DNA of 64,000 nt from Rhizobium oryzicola. Lineage in GTDB: Bacteria; Pseudomonadota; Alphaproteobacteria; Rhizobiales; Rhizobiaceae. Under the pieces are notes generated by a model. The model was not told where the DNA came from, searched no databases, and worked only from the letters and a program-made list of their open reading frames with translations. Made by a program: the position numbers and the translations under genes. Location of the stretch: positions 868,001 to 932,000 of the forward strand of contig NZ_JAUKWQ010000001.1 of assembly GCF_030504645.1 (NCBI RefSeq). The letters run 5' to 3'. Numbering within the stretch: the stretch's first letter is position 1; every line of letters starts with the position of its first letter. Of this stretch, positions 20,007 to 28,433 are shown piece by piece.

Positions 20007-20757
20007 GGCGCTGAAAGCCTCCCGGGAAAAGGCCATTGCGACCGCGGTTGTGGTGCTGGCAGCGCTTGCCATCCTGATCTCGCTCGGCACCTGGCAGGTA
20101 GAGCGCCTGCATTGGAAGGAAGGTCTGCTTGCCCAGATCGAAGAGCGCCGCAAGGCAGCCCCCGCGCCACTGGTGGACGTGGAACGGGCCGTGGCGGCGG
20201 GCGAGGATGTGGAATATCGCCGGGTCAGCGTGACCGGCACCTTCGATCATGTCCGCGAACGGCATTTCTTTGCCACCTTCGAAGGCCGCTCAGGCTTCTA
20301 CATCTATACCCCGCTCAGGCTGGAAAGCGGCCAGGTACTTTTCGTCAATCGCGGCTTCGTGCCCTATGACATGAAGGAGGCGGCAACCCGGCAGGCGGGG
20401 CAGGTGGCTGGCGAGGTGACGCTGACCGGCTATGCGCGAGACCGATTGGCGGAAAAGCCATCCTGGCTGGTGCCCGACAATGACGTGGCGAAGAACATCT
20501 TCTACTGGAAGGACATGGATGCCATGATCTCTTCTGCGAAGCTGGATCCCGCCAGTGTCCTGCCGTTTTTCGTGGATGCCGATGAAACGGTGACGAACCC
20601 CGGTGGCTTGCCACGCGGCGGTGTTACCCAGTTCGATCTGCCGAACAACCATCTCCAATATGCGCTCACCTGGTACGGGCTGGCGCTGGCGCTTGTTGCT
20701 GTCGTCATCGGCATGCGGTTTCGCAAGAGAACCCCTCAAGAGGCGGGGAAGACTTGA
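19999..20757 (+). CDS. SURF1 family cytochrome oxidase assembly protein
   Basis: A 252-residue SURF1 homologue, which assists insertion of heme a into subunit I. Two membrane helices flank a periplasmic loop: one near residues 13-31 ending LGTWQVERL, one near residues 222-240 (YALTWYGLALALVAVVIG). Conserved SURF1 stretches are YRRVSVTGTFDH, GFYIYTPLRL and VFVNRGFVP. GTG start with AGGAGGGG upstream, inside the end of DUF983. It belongs functionally with the upstream cox genes. Confidence 0.92.
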   Translation: MAEALKASREKAIATAVVVLAALAILISLGTWQVERLHWKEGLLAQIEERRKAAPAPLVDVERAVAAGEDVEYRRVSVTGTFDHVRERHFFATFEGRSGFYIYTPLRLESGQVLFVNRGFVPYDMKEAATRQAGQVAGEVTLTGYARDRLAEKPSWLVPDNDVAKNIFYWKDMDAMISSAKLDPASVLPFFVDADETVTNPGGLPRGGVTQFDLPNNHLQYALTWYGLALALVAVVIGMRFRKRTPQEAGKT

Positions 20758-20799
20758 CCCGTTCCGTTCGTTAAGAGAGGGCTTTGGAGGAGATCAGCC

Positions 20800-21165
20800 A
20801 TGGCAATTCTTGCGAATATTCTCGTCGCGCTCGTGGCGCTCGAGCACGTCTACATCCTCGTGCTGGAAATGTTTCTCTGGACGACGCCGCGCGGCCGCAA
20901 GGCCTTCGGGCTGACGCAGGAGCGCGCCGAGATGACCAAGGTGATGGCGGCCAATCAGGGGCTCTATAACGGTTTTCTGGCCGCCGGCCTCATCTGGGCG
21001 CTTTTACATCCGGCACCGGCCTTCGCTTTCCAGCTCAAATTGTTTTTTGTTGGCTGCGTCGTGGTCGCTGGCCTATATGGAGGCCTGACTGCGTCCCGGA
21101 AGATTTGGGTCATCCAGGCTCTTCCGGCCGCGATCGCCCTGATTGCTGTTTTCCTGGCTGGCTGA
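20800..21165 (+). CDS. DUF1304 membrane protein
   Basis: A 121-residue protein with four predicted membrane helices. The family pattern is clear: [14 protein letters not shown] near the N-terminus and [16 protein letters not shown] in the middle, with conserved His, Glu and Asn in the membrane. DUF1304 proteins are widespread but have no assigned role. A GGAGGA ribosome site precedes the ATG. It follows SURF1 by 42 bp and precedes ispH by 4 bp, so it is probably transcribed with one or both. Confidence 0.8.
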   Translation: MAILANILVALVALEHVYILVLEMFLWTTPRGRKAFGLTQERAEMTKVMAANQGLYNGFLAAGLIWALLHPAPAFAFQLKLFFVGCVVVAGLYGGLTASRKIWVIQALPAAIALIAVFLAG

Positions 21166-21169
21166 CCTG

Positions 21170-22174
21170 ATGAACCTTGCTGTAACCCGACCGCCCCTCA
21201 CCATACGGCTCTGTGGCCCGCGCGGCTTCTGTGCAGGCGTCGATCGCGCCATCCAGATCGTGGTGCTGGCGTTGAAGGCCTATGGCGCACCGGTCTATGT
21301 CCGCCACGAGATCGTCCACAACAGATATGTGGTGGAAGGGCTGGAGGCCAAGGGTGCTGTCTTCGTCGAGGAGTTGAACGAGATCCCTGAGGAGCATCGG
21401 TCGCAGCCAGTGGTGTTTTCCGCCCATGGCGTGCCGAAATCAGTGCCGGAAGATGCGCAGGCGCGCAATCTCTTCTACCTGGATGCCACCTGTCCGCTGG
21501 TCTCCAAGGTGCACAAGCAGGCCATGCGCCACCAGCGGCTAGGCCGCCATGTCATCCTGATCGGCCATGCCGGCCATCCGGAAGTCATCGGCACCATGGG
21601 CCAATTGCCGGAAGGCACAGTCTCGCTGATCGATACCATTGCCGATGCGGAGGCCTATCAGCCCGCCGATCCCGACAACCTCGGTTACGTGACGCAAACC
21701 ACGCTTTCGGTGGATGATACGGCGGGCGTGATTGCCAAGCTGCAGGAGCGTTTCCCCAATCTGACGCCGCCGTCTGCCGACAGCATCTGCTATGCCACCA
21801 CCAATCGGCAGGAAGCGGTGAAGCAGGCGGCCCCCGGCTGCGATCTCTTCATCGTGGTCGGCGCGCCGAATTCTTCGAACTCCAAGCGGCTGGTGGAAGT
21901 GGCGCTCAGGGCAGGCGCCACACGTTCGCTTCTGGTGCAGCGCGCTTCCGAGATCAACTGGGATGAGATCGGCGCCATCGGCACGCTTGGTATTTCCGCT
22001 GGCGCCTCGGCGCCGGAAGTCATCGTTGACGAGATCATCGAAGCCTTCCGTGAGCGTTTCGACGCCAGGGTTGAACTGGCGATCACTGCGGAAGAGAACG
22101 AGCACTTCCTGGTCAACCGCGAACTGCGCGATATCGAACTCACCCGCGAAGACATGGCCTGGGTGAATGGGTGA
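21170..22174 (+). CDS. ispH: 4-hydroxy-3-methylbut-2-enyl diphosphate reductase
   Basis: A 334-residue iron-sulfur enzyme, last in the methylerythritol phosphate pathway, reducing HMBPP to isopentenyl and dimethylallyl diphosphate. The three cluster cysteines lie in [21 protein letters not shown] and [11 protein letters not shown], and the active-site [11 protein letters not shown] and ISAGASAPE motifs are intact. The ATG nine codons into the open frame is used because family proteins start there. The following cassette on the opposite strand separates it from thrB. Confidence 0.96.
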   Translation: MNLAVTRPPLTIRLCGPRGFCAGVDRAIQIVVLALKAYGAPVYVRHEIVHNRYVVEGLEAKGAVFVEELNEIPEEHRSQPVVFSAHGVPKSVPEDAQARNLFYLDATCPLVSKVHKQAMRHQRLGRHVILIGHAGHPEVIGTMGQLPEGTVSLIDTIADAEAYQPADPDNLGYVTQTTLSVDDTAGVIAKLQERFPNLTPPSADSICYATTNRQEAVKQAAPGCDLFIVVGAPNSSNSKRLVEVALRAGATRSLLVQRASEINWDEIGAIGTLGISAGASAPEVIVDEIIEAFRERFDARVELAITAEENEHFLVNRELRDIELTREDMAWVNG

Positions 22175-22190
22175 AGGTAATTATTGGCGG

Positions 22191-22853
22191 TCACATCGCT
22201 TCGCTTACGGGTGGTGTCCGTAACACTTGAGAGTTCATCAGCTTGCCGATTATCTGCAGGAAGCGCGCTAGTTCCTCCGCATTTATAGCCTGCTGTAAAT
22301 CCCCGTGGATAAATGCGTTTCGCTTGACCGCCATGGCACGAAGGGAGCTTGCTTCCGATGCTGTAACGACGCCTTCATTCGCTAGTCGCTCAATGATTCT
22401 TCCTGGTGATTGTGCTCTTGCGAACTCGGCAGGTCTTCTGGATCTGCTAATCGCTTCCAACGTTGCCCACGCGATGAGAAGTGCAGCTTCGGGTTCGTCC
22501 TCCAATAGTCTTCTTGCGCGATTTATATTGAGTAAAATACTGGCGTCATCCGCTGTCGGAATTTCAGATGCGGCCAATTCAGTACCAACAACAAGATGAA
22601 GCTTCCAACCAGTCAGATCTTTGAGCGCTTTTTGCAGATCGGCAACGCGCTTTGAATATTGCGGACCTTCACCGGCAATTTGGATGACGAGTTTGGGGTC
22701 TTTACCAATTGCGATTCCGTCGGGACGAAAAGCCTTGAGTGCTTCGGGAAGCAGAGTGGCTGTTGGTTCAGCGATCACATCATAGCCCTGCTCAGCAAGT
22801 TTGGCTGCGGTGGCTGAGAAAATTTCAGCTTCGGTTGTTCTGGAAATTGTCAC
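22191..22853 (-). CDS. Unrecognised two-domain protein: REase-like N-terminus with HEPN-like C-terminus
   Basis: A 220-residue protein that I cannot place firmly. Residues 8-95 alternate helix and strand and hold FRPDGIAIG...KLVIQI, which resembles the core of a PD-(D/E)xK nuclease, but the expected ExK is replaced by an IQI, so catalysis is doubtful. Residues 115-205 are helical and contain RNAFIH (178-183), fitting the R-x4-H motif of HEPN domains, which are often RNases in toxin-antitoxin and defence systems. The GTG start overlaps the TGA of the RusA-like gene (GTGA), so the pair is translationally coupled. Base composition is visibly less GC-rich than the neighbours, which suggests acquisition. 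Confidence 0.6.
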   Translation of the reverse strand: MTISRTTEAEIFSATAAKLAEQGYDVIAEPTATLLPEALKAFRPDGIAIGKDPKLVIQIAGEGPQYSKRVADLQKALKDLTGWKLHLVVGTELAASEIPTADDASILLNINRARRLLEDEPEAALLIAWATLEAISRSRRPAEFARAQSPGRIIERLANEGVVTASEASSLRAMAVKRNAFIHGDLQQAINAEELARFLQIIGKLMNSQVLRTPPVSEAM

Positions 22854-23266
22854 GCCTGCAGTTCCTCGAATGGATCGTTTGAAACGCGCACATACACTGC
22901 TGGTTTTGGCCCTAACAAACATTCGGCCAGCGTCTCTGATGGGTCCGTGAACGAAAATATCCGCCCTTTCTCGAACTTTTGTACCACAACGCGTTCGATT
23001 TGCGCATCATCTCGGTATAAATGCGGCATCATGCCATCAAGTATGAGTTTGACGATATTATCGATATCGCCAGTCATCCGGTCTTGAGGATAGTAGTACA
23101 ACGTTACCGCCAGAGGCTTGTCGGTTGCGAAATGCATTTCTGGCAGCTTCGCCAGGCTTGCTGATCGAACAAGCTCCTTCCATTCTTGTTTCGCGCCAGT
23201 GCTGCTGCGCTGAAATGATACCGGCGTGCCTTGTATAATAAATTCAAAGGGAAATTCAGGCTCCAC
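22850..23266 (-). CDS. RusA-family Holliday junction endonuclease-like protein
   Basis: A 138-residue protein with the RusA layout: an N-terminal strand (EFPFEFIIQGTPVSFQ), a central TLYYYPQDRMTGDIDN giving the paired catalytic aspartates, and YRDDAQIERVVVQKF with the third acidic site. RusA cuts four-way DNA junctions and is usually prophage-borne. Catalytic residues look intact. The start is a GTG eight bases after AGGG; longer in-frame extension runs into sequence antisense to thrB and is not credible. No phage genes surround it. It is coupled to the following HEPN-like gene and preceded by a 21-bp palindrome. Confidence 0.72.
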   Translation of the reverse strand: MEPEFPFEFIIQGTPVSFQRSSTGAKQEWKELVRSASLAKLPEMHFATDKPLAVTLYYYPQDRMTGDIDNIVKLILDGMMPHLYRDDAQIERVVVQKFEKGRIFSFTDPSETLAECLLGPKPAVYVRVSNDPFEELQA

Positions 23267-23296
23267 ATGATTATCCCTGTTTGTTTGATGCTCGGT

Positions 23297-23317
23297 ATAG
23301 GAGCATTTTTCTCCTAT
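23297..23317. promoter_or_regulatory. Palindromic operator candidate for the RusA/HEPN-like cassette
   Basis: ATAGGAG and CTCCTAT are perfect inverted arms around an AT-rich 7-bp spacer (CATTTTT). It lies 30 bp upstream of the RusA-like GTG start in an AT-rich patch that could hold the promoter. The shape is like operators of small helix-turn-helix repressors found in phage and defence loci, but no regulator gene is adjacent. Confidence 0.42.
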
Positions 23318-23449
23318 TTTGCAATCTTTTAGTTTCGTCGGCCAGCCTGCTACGCACCGAATTCCTGTGCCCATCGCATCCGCGGGGCTAGCCACCCGCC
23401 CGTCCTCCTGTGTATGCCTTGAGCGTATTCCAGAGCGGGACTGAAAGCA

Positions 23450-24421
23450 TTGGCCGTCTATACCGATATCACCGAAGGCGAATTGAGAGATTTCCTGACC
23501 CAGTATGATGTGGGCGAGCTGACCTCTTACAAAGGCATTGCCGAAGGCGTGGAAAATTCCAATTTCCTCCTGCACACGACGAAGGATCCGCTGATCCTGA
23601 CGCTCTATGAAAAGCGGGTGGATGCGGGCGATCTGCCGTTCTTTCTGGGTCTGATGCAGCATCTGGCGGAGCGGGGCCTTTCCTGCCCGCTGCCTTTGCC
23701 GCGCCATGATGGAAAGCTGACGGGCGAGCTTTCGGGGCGTCCCGCAGCGCTCATTTCCTTTCTGGAAGGCATGTGGCTGAGAAAGCCGGAAGCGGCCCAT
23801 TGCGGGCAGGTGGGCCAGGCGCTTGCGCAGTTGCATCTCGCTGCGCAGGATTTCGCCATCCGCCGCCCGAATGCGCTGTCACTCGATGGCTGGGTGGAGC
23901 TCTGGGCCAAGGCCGCACCGCGCGCCGATGAAGTGCTGGAAGGGCTGGAGGCTGAGATTGCCGAGGAGCTGGACTATCTCTCCGGCCATTGGCCCAAGGC
24001 TCTGCCGACCGGCGTTATCCATGCCGATCTCTTCCAGGACAATGTCTTCTTCCTCGGCGACACGCTGTCCGGCCTCATCGATTTCTACTTCGCCTGCAAC
24101 GACATGCTGGCCTATGACGTGGCGATCTGCCTGAATGCCTGGTGCTTTCAGCCGGATGGCTCCTATAATTTCGCCAAGGGTGCGGCGATGCTTGCGGGCT
24201 ACCAGTCTGTCAGGCCTCTGTCTGAGGCGGAAACGGCGGCCCTGCCAATCCTCGCGCGCGGCTCGGCGCTGCGTTTCTTCCTGACCCGCCTCTATGACTG
24301 GCTGACCACGCCGGAAGGCGCGCTTGTGGTGAAGAAGGACCCGCTGGAGTATCTGCGTAAGCTGCGCTTCCACCGTGCGATCGTTTCGCCCAGCGAATAC
24401 GGTCTTGAGGTGCCGGCATGA
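23450..24421 (+). CDS. thrB: Homoserine kinase
   Basis: A 323-residue kinase of the choline-kinase/APH fold, the form of homoserine kinase used by rhizobia. It phosphorylates homoserine to O-phosphohomoserine for ThrC, which is encoded 20 kb away. The N-terminus [12 protein letters not shown] and the catalytic [11 protein letters not shown] and metal-binding [11 protein letters not shown] segments match this type. The start is TTG, chosen because it gives the standard N-terminus. Its stop overlaps the ATG of rnhA by 4 bp. Confidence 0.93.
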   Translation: MAVYTDITEGELRDFLTQYDVGELTSYKGIAEGVENSNFLLHTTKDPLILTLYEKRVDAGDLPFFLGLMQHLAERGLSCPLPLPRHDGKLTGELSGRPAALISFLEGMWLRKPEAAHCGQVGQALAQLHLAAQDFAIRRPNALSLDGWVELWAKAAPRADEVLEGLEAEIAEELDYLSGHWPKALPTGVIHADLFQDNVFFLGDTLSGLIDFYFACNDMLAYDVAICLNAWCFQPDGSYNFAKGAAMLAGYQSVRPLSEAETAALPILARGSALRFFLTRLYDWLTTPEGALVVKKDPLEYLRKLRFHRAIVSPSEYGLEVPA

Positions 24422-24858
24422 AGCATGTCGAGATCTTTACCGACGGCGCCTGTTCCGGCAATCCGGGTCCGGGCGGCTGGGGCGCCATCCTGCGCTATGG
24501 CGAAACCGAAAAGGAATTGTTCGGAGGCGAGGCTGATACCACCAACAACCGCATGGAGTTGCTGGCAGCCATCACGGCGCTGAATGCGCTGAAGACGCCA
24601 TGCGAGGTGGATCTGCACACCGACAGCAAATATGTGATGGACGGCATTTCCAAGTGGATTTTCGGCTGGAAGAAAAACGGCTGGAAGACCGCCGACAAGA
24701 AGCCGGTGAAGAATGGCGAACTGTGGCAGCAACTCGACGCCGCCAACCAGCGCCACAAGGTCAAATGGCACTGGGTCAAGGGCCATGCTGGCCATCCGGA
24801 AAACGAGCGGGCCGATGAACTGGCCCGGTTAGGCATGGAGCCGTTCAAGAAGCGCTGA
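24418..24858 (+). CDS. rnhA: Ribonuclease HI
   Basis: A 146-residue enzyme that cleaves the RNA strand of RNA-DNA hybrids, for example at R-loops and leftover primers. All catalytic acids are present: Asp in [16 protein letters not shown], Glu in NNRMELLAA, Asp in HTDSKYV and Asp in [10 protein letters not shown], and the basic protrusion WKKNGWKT is intact. Length is typical for bacterial RNase HI. ATGA overlap with thrB shows coupled translation. Confidence 0.96.
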   Translation: MKHVEIFTDGACSGNPGPGGWGAILRYGETEKELFGGEADTTNNRMELLAAITALNALKTPCEVDLHTDSKYVMDGISKWIFGWKKNGWKTADKKPVKNGELWQQLDAANQRHKVKWHWVKGHAGHPENERADELARLGMEPFKKR

Positions 24859-24902
24859 TAGAACTCAAGCCAATCATAACAATCAAACCGAGGAAACCGC
24901 CC

Positions 24903-25211
24903 ATGATCCTGCATTGCGTGCTGATGCGCCTGAAAGCTTCCGTGCAACCGGATGATAAACAGGCCCTGTTCGATGCGGTCGTGAACCTGCAAAACCTGAT
25001 CGGCGGTATCCTAAGCATCAAGACCGGCCCGAATGTTTCGCCGGAAGGCTTGAGCGGCGGCTTCCATGATGGCTTCGTCGTGACCTTCGAGACGGCGGAG
25101 GCGCGTGACGCCTATCTCGTCCACCCGGACCATGTGAAGGTGGGCGAGAAGATCGTTGCCGCCTGCGACGGCGGGCTCTCTGGCCTTCTGGTTTTTGATC
25201 TGGAAGTGTGA
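24903..25211 (+). CDS. Dabb (stress-responsive A/B barrel) domain protein
   Basis: A 102-residue protein fitting the Dabb fold: an opening strand MILHCVLMRLK, a helix and a later YLVHPDHVKVGEKI segment that is characteristic of the family. Dabb proteins are dimeric alpha-beta barrels seen in stress-induced plant proteins and some small enzymes; no substrate can be assigned here. It follows rnhA by 44 bp with AGGAAA before the ATG and probably shares the thrB-rnhA transcript. Confidence 0.82.
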   Translation: MILHCVLMRLKASVQPDDKQALFDAVVNLQNLIGGILSIKTGPNVSPEGLSGGFHDGFVVTFETAEARDAYLVHPDHVKVGEKIVAACDGGLSGLLVFDLEV

Positions 25212-25288
25212 GGTAGGTAGCGGTCTCTTAATCAAGGGTGAGGGGCATGAAGCAGCCGCATCCTTGGTCCTCATCTGGCCAAGGCGGT

Positions 25289-25345
25289 GCAGCGACCTCC
25301 CCACCTCCCCTTGATGGGGAGGTCGCTGCGAAGCTGCGGGTGGGG
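25289..25345. repeat. Palindromic dispersed repeat, copy 1
   Basis: GCAGCGACCTCCCC pairs perfectly with GGGGAGGTCGCTGC 13 bases later, followed by a GAAGCTGCGGGTGGGG tail. The 26 bases at 25299-25324 recur in inverse orientation at 25472-25497, and the tail recurs in inverse orientation at 28951-28983. It occupies most of a 336-bp gap with no gene other than these repeats. Confidence 0.75.
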
Positions 25346-25471
25346 TGATTAACCCATCGATTCCTATCACTCGCTACCGCCGATAATGAACTTCATCGAC
25401 TTTACCTCGGTAAATTCAGTGAATTTCCTTGGGAAGTCTGCATTGTCACCCCGCCCGGCGCTGTTCGCGCC

Positions 25472-25497
25472 GACCTCCCCATCAAGGGGAGGTGGGG
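25472..25497. repeat. Palindromic dispersed repeat, copy 2 (inverted)
   Basis: A perfect inverted copy of 26 bases of copy 1, able to pair with it at a distance of about 150 bp or to fold alone (CCTCCCC/GGGGAGG). It lies 50 bp beyond the stop codon of the small minus-strand gene. Confidence 0.72.
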
Positions 25498-25547
25498 AAT
25501 TTGCGGGTCCGCTTGGCGAAATCAGCCATTCTCTGACTGGCCAGTGC

Positions 25548-25688
25548 TCACCGTCCGCTGGTTTCCTTTTCCTTCTTCGCCTGGTCCCGATGCCATTTGA
25601 TGGCGTAGTACATGCCAATGCCGAGCACGATGATCTTGAGCGGGAAGAAGACGATCGGGAACCAGTCCCAGAAATCCGAATTGGCCAT
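25548..25688 (-). CDS. Small 46-residue membrane protein
   Basis: A short gene encoding MANSDFWDWFPIVFFPLK, a hydrophobic stretch IIVLGIGMYYAI and a charged tail ending KKEKETSGR. One membrane helix is predicted with a basic cytoplasmic tail. No function is known. Support comes from a clean ATG start preceded by a purine-rich AGTGAAAG, membrane-protein composition and an otherwise empty gap. I have the impression that similar short proteins occur in other rhizobia, but have not checked. Confidence 0.6.
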   Translation of the reverse strand: MANSDFWDWFPIVFFPLKIIVLGIGMYYAIKWHRDQAKKEKETSGR

Positions 25689-25856
25689 GGCTTTCACTTG
25701 ACGTTTGTCTATCGTGAGGGAGCCCTACGCCTAAACCGTTGCGGGCGACATCGGCCATGTTGACGCAGATGGGGAGCGGAAACCGGCGAATGCCGGTGCC
25801 GCCGCCTTTCGACGATCTGGCGCGGATTGGATTTTGATAGGATTATACAAAAAGAA

Positions 25857-25897
25857 GCAGGACCCGGCCGGGATGGGGTGGGGTAACCGGGTCCTGC
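25857..25897 (-). terminator. Intrinsic terminator of the metal ABC transporter operon
   Basis: Read on the minus strand, GCAGGACCCGG pairs with CCGGGTCCTGC over 11 bp and is followed by TTCTTTTTG. It begins 11 bp past the substrate-binding protein stop codon. Confidence 0.85.
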
Positions 25898-25908
25898 AGG
25901 AACCCAGC

Positions 25909-26799
25909 TTAGCTGGATTTTTCCATGGCCGTCGCCAGCTGGTCCACGTTGTAGCGGAACATCTTCTCATAGGTCGGCGCCGGGCCCTTGGCCTTGGAGA
26001 GCGATTCCACGTAAAGCTCGCCGCCCGGCTGCGCGCCGGTTGCCTTCGCCACCTGCTTGACCAGACGCGGATCGTTGGAGTTTTCGAAGAAGTAGGTCTT
26101 CACCTTCTCCGTCTTGATCTGCTCGATCAGCTTGGACACGTCGCCGGCAGAGGCTTCCGTCTCCGTGGAAATGCCGAGCGGCGACAGGAAGGTGATCTTG
26201 TATTCGCGGCCGAGATAGCCAAAGGCGTCGTGGCTGGTCAGCACCTTGCGGCGGTCTTCGGCTATTCTGTCGAACTTCTGGTGCGCATAGGCATTCAGCT
26301 CGTCCAGCTTCTTGCTATAGGCTTCGGCATTGGCCTTGAAGGTGGCGGCGTCAGCCGGATCGGCTGCGGAAAGTGCCTTCTCCACATTGGCAACCCAGAC
26401 CTTCACATTGACCGGGCTGTTCCACACATGCGGATCGGTCACGGTCTTGCCGTCCTCTTCCATGGTGCGGGTGCTGATGCCTTCGGAGGCGACGACCGGT
26501 TTGCCCTTGTAGCCGGAAGCGGAAATCAGGCGATCCATCCAGCCTTCCAGGCCAAGACCGCTGACGAAGGTGATGTCGGCTGCCTTCAGCGCCTTGGCAT
26601 TGGCGGGCGTCGGTTCGAATTCATGGGGGTCGCCATCAGGTCCGACGAGGCTGGTGACGGTGACCTTGTCACCGCCGACGTGATGGACGATGTCGGCAAG
26701 CACGGTGAAGGAGGCGACGGCCTTCAGGTCTGCGGCGGAAGCAGACGCGGCAAGCCCTGCAAAGGCGGCGCCGGTCAGCAGCAAGGTGCGAAGCAACAT
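25909..26799 (-). CDS. Zinc/manganese ABC transporter, substrate-binding protein (ZnuA/TroA type)
   Basis: A 296-residue periplasmic cluster A-I binding protein. A signal peptide (residues 1-22) is followed by ligands typical of the family: a His in DPHEFEPT, a His in DPHVWNSP, a His in TSHDAFGYLG and an acidic residue in the C-lobe. The loop between the first two ligands (TRTMEEDGKTVT) is short and lacks the His-rich stretch seen in many ZnuA proteins. Zinc is favoured by the Zur-like site upstream of the operon, but manganese cannot be excluded. The last gene of the operon; the ATPase-permease-binding protein order recalls aztABC. Confidence 0.88.
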   Translation of the reverse strand: MLLRTLLLTGAAFAGLAASASAADLKAVASFTVLADIVHHVGGDKVTVTSLVGPDGDPHEFEPTPANAKALKAADITFVSGLGLEGWMDRLISASGYKGKPVVASEGISTRTMEEDGKTVTDPHVWNSPVNVKVWVANVEKALSAADPADAATFKANAEAYSKKLDELNAYAHQKFDRIAEDRRKVLTSHDAFGYLGREYKITFLSPLGISTETEASAGDVSKLIEQIKTEKVKTYFFENSNDPRLVKQVAKATGAQPGGELYVESLSKAKGPAPTYEKMFRYNVDQLATAMEKSS

Positions 26800-26823
26800 G
26801 GATAGTTCTCCTTGGGTTAAAGT

Positions 26824-27696
26824 TCAGCCCGTCAGATGCGGACGGGGAAAGTATTTGCGGGCAATGCCAGCCGGTCCGACCAGGATGGACAGGCCGTAGA
26901 AGATGGAGGCCGTGATGATGATGGTCGGGCCCGAAGCCAGCTCCAGATGATAGGAGGCGATGAGGCCGATATAGCCGCTGGCAAAGGCGGTTCCGGCAGA
27001 CACCGCCAGCATGCCGGGCAGCGTTCGCGCCCACAGCTGTGCGATCGCCGCCGGCAGCATCATCAGCCCGACCGCCATCAGCGTGCCGAGCGCCTGAAAG
27101 CTGGCGACCAGGTTCAGCACGACCAGCAGCAGGAAAGCGACGTGATAGAGCGGACCGCGACCGCCGACGGCCCGCAGGAAGCCGGGGTCGAAACATTCAG
27201 CCACCAGCGGGCGATAGATGACCGCAAGCGCCACCAGCGTGATCGAGGTGATGCCGCCGATCAGTGTCAGCGCCTCGTTGTCGATGGCAAGGATGGTGCC
27301 GAACAGCACATGCAGGAGGTCGATATTGGAGCCGCGCAAGGAAACGATCAGCACGCCGAGCGCCAGTGAGGTGAGGTAGAAGCTGGCAAAGCTCGCATCC
27401 TCCTGCAAAACGGTAGCGCGGCTGACGAGGCCGGAGAGAAGCGCGACCGAGAGGCCCGCCACCAGCCCGCCAAGGCCCATGGCCGTCAGCGACAGCGAGC
27501 CTGCGATGAGGTAACCGATGGCAGCCCCCGGCAGCACCGCATGGCTCAGCGCATCGCCCATCAGGCTCATGCGGCGCATCATCAGGAACACGCCCATCGG
27601 CCCGGCACCGAGCGCCAGACACAGGCAGGCCACCAGCGCGCGGCGCATGAAGCCGTAATCCTGAAACGGCGCGATGAGGAGATCATAGGCGCTCAT
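26824..27696 (-). CDS. Zinc/manganese ABC transporter, permease
   Basis: A 290-residue ABC-3 family inner-membrane permease with about eight helices. The N-terminal FMRRALVACLCLALGAGP and RRMSLMGDALSHAVLPG segments are typical of ZnuB/TroC-like permeases; the latter is the coupling region to the ATPase. It carries metal from the binding protein into the cytoplasm. The start overlaps the ATPase stop by 4 bp (ATGA), and the binding protein gene follows after 24 bp. Confidence 0.9.
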   Translation of the reverse strand: MSAYDLLIAPFQDYGFMRRALVACLCLALGAGPMGVFLMMRRMSLMGDALSHAVLPGAAIGYLIAGSLSLTAMGLGGLVAGLSVALLSGLVSRATVLQEDASFASFYLTSLALGVLIVSLRGSNIDLLHVLFGTILAIDNEALTLIGGITSITLVALAVIYRPLVAECFDPGFLRAVGGRGPLYHVAFLLLVVLNLVASFQALGTLMAVGLMMLPAAIAQLWARTLPGMLAVSAGTAFASGYIGLIASYHLELASGPTIIITASIFYGLSILVGPAGIARKYFPRPHLTG

Positions 27697-28433
27697 GCGG
27701 CCGGCTCGCAGATGGCGGCGTTCTCATCCCAGCGCTCGGCCATGGCGCGGGCCGTCAAGAGATTGGCGGGCGACAGTGCTTCTTCCGTCCGCCCCCAGGC
27801 GATCAGTTCGCGAGCAATCAGCAGGGTTTGCGGGAAATGCGCCCGCACCTGATCGAAATCATGCAGCACGGCGACAACCGTGCGGCCTTCGCCGTGCCAG
27901 CGGCAGACAATATCGATGAGGTCGCGCGTGGTGCGGGCATCGATCGCGGTAAAGGGCTCGTCCAGCAGGATCAGCGGCGCATCCTGCAAGAGCAGGCGGG
28001 CAAACAGAACGCGCTGGAACTGGCCTGCGGACAGCGAACCGACGGGGCGTCTTTCGAAGCCTTCCAGCCCGACGGCTGACAATGCATCTCCAGCCTTGAT
28101 CATATCCTGCCGCCCAACGGCGCGGAAGGCGCCGCTGCGCTTCCAGGCGCCCAGCATGACTGTATCGAGCACGCTGATCGGAAAGCGACGGTTGATCTCG
28201 GCCGCTTGTGGCAGATAGCCGATATCGCTGGCAGTGAAGCCCTTGATGATCTTGCCTTCCGCGGGCTTCAGCTCGCCCATGATGGCCTTCAGCAGTGTGG
28301 ACTTTCCAGCCCCGTTTGGCCCGGCAATCGCCGTCAAGCTGCCGGCTTCAATGCGACCCGAGAGATGATGCACGGCCGGGTGGCGATCATAGGTGATCGT
28401 CACATTGGTCAGATCAATGCCACCACTGCTCAT
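27693..28433 (-). CDS. Zinc/manganese ABC transporter, ATP-binding protein
   Basis: A 246-residue ATPase powering the metal importer. Walker A is GPNGAGKST, the signature is SLSAGQFQRVLFARLL and Walker B is LILLDEPFTAID, with the switch His in AVLHDFDQV. The ATG used here overlaps the TGA of a 40-residue upstream ORF (ATGA); two in-frame ATGs further upstream would extend it by 6 or 16 residues that do not look like family sequence. The operon order is small ORF, ATPase, permease, binding protein. Confidence 0.9.
   Translation of the reverse strand: MSSGGIDLTNVTITYDRHPAVHHLSGRIEAGSLTAIAGPNGAGKSTLLKAIMGELKPAEGKIIKGFTASDIGYLPQAAEINRRFPISVLDTVMLGAWKRSGAFRAVGRQDMIKAGDALSAVGLEGFERRPVGSLSAGQFQRVLFARLLLQDAPLILLDEPFTAIDARTTRDLIDIVCRWHGEGRTVVAVLHDFDQVRAHFPQTLLIARELIAWGRTEEALSPANLLTARAMAERWDENAAICEPAA

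Noticed and set aside
18525-20240. 571-codon minus-strand frame across coxC, DUF983 and SURF1
   Set aside because: Antisense to three confirmed genes.
22854-23836. Extended N-terminus for the RusA-like gene
   Set aside because: The extension beyond 23266 is antisense to thrB and has no RusA features; a GTG with good spacing explains the start.
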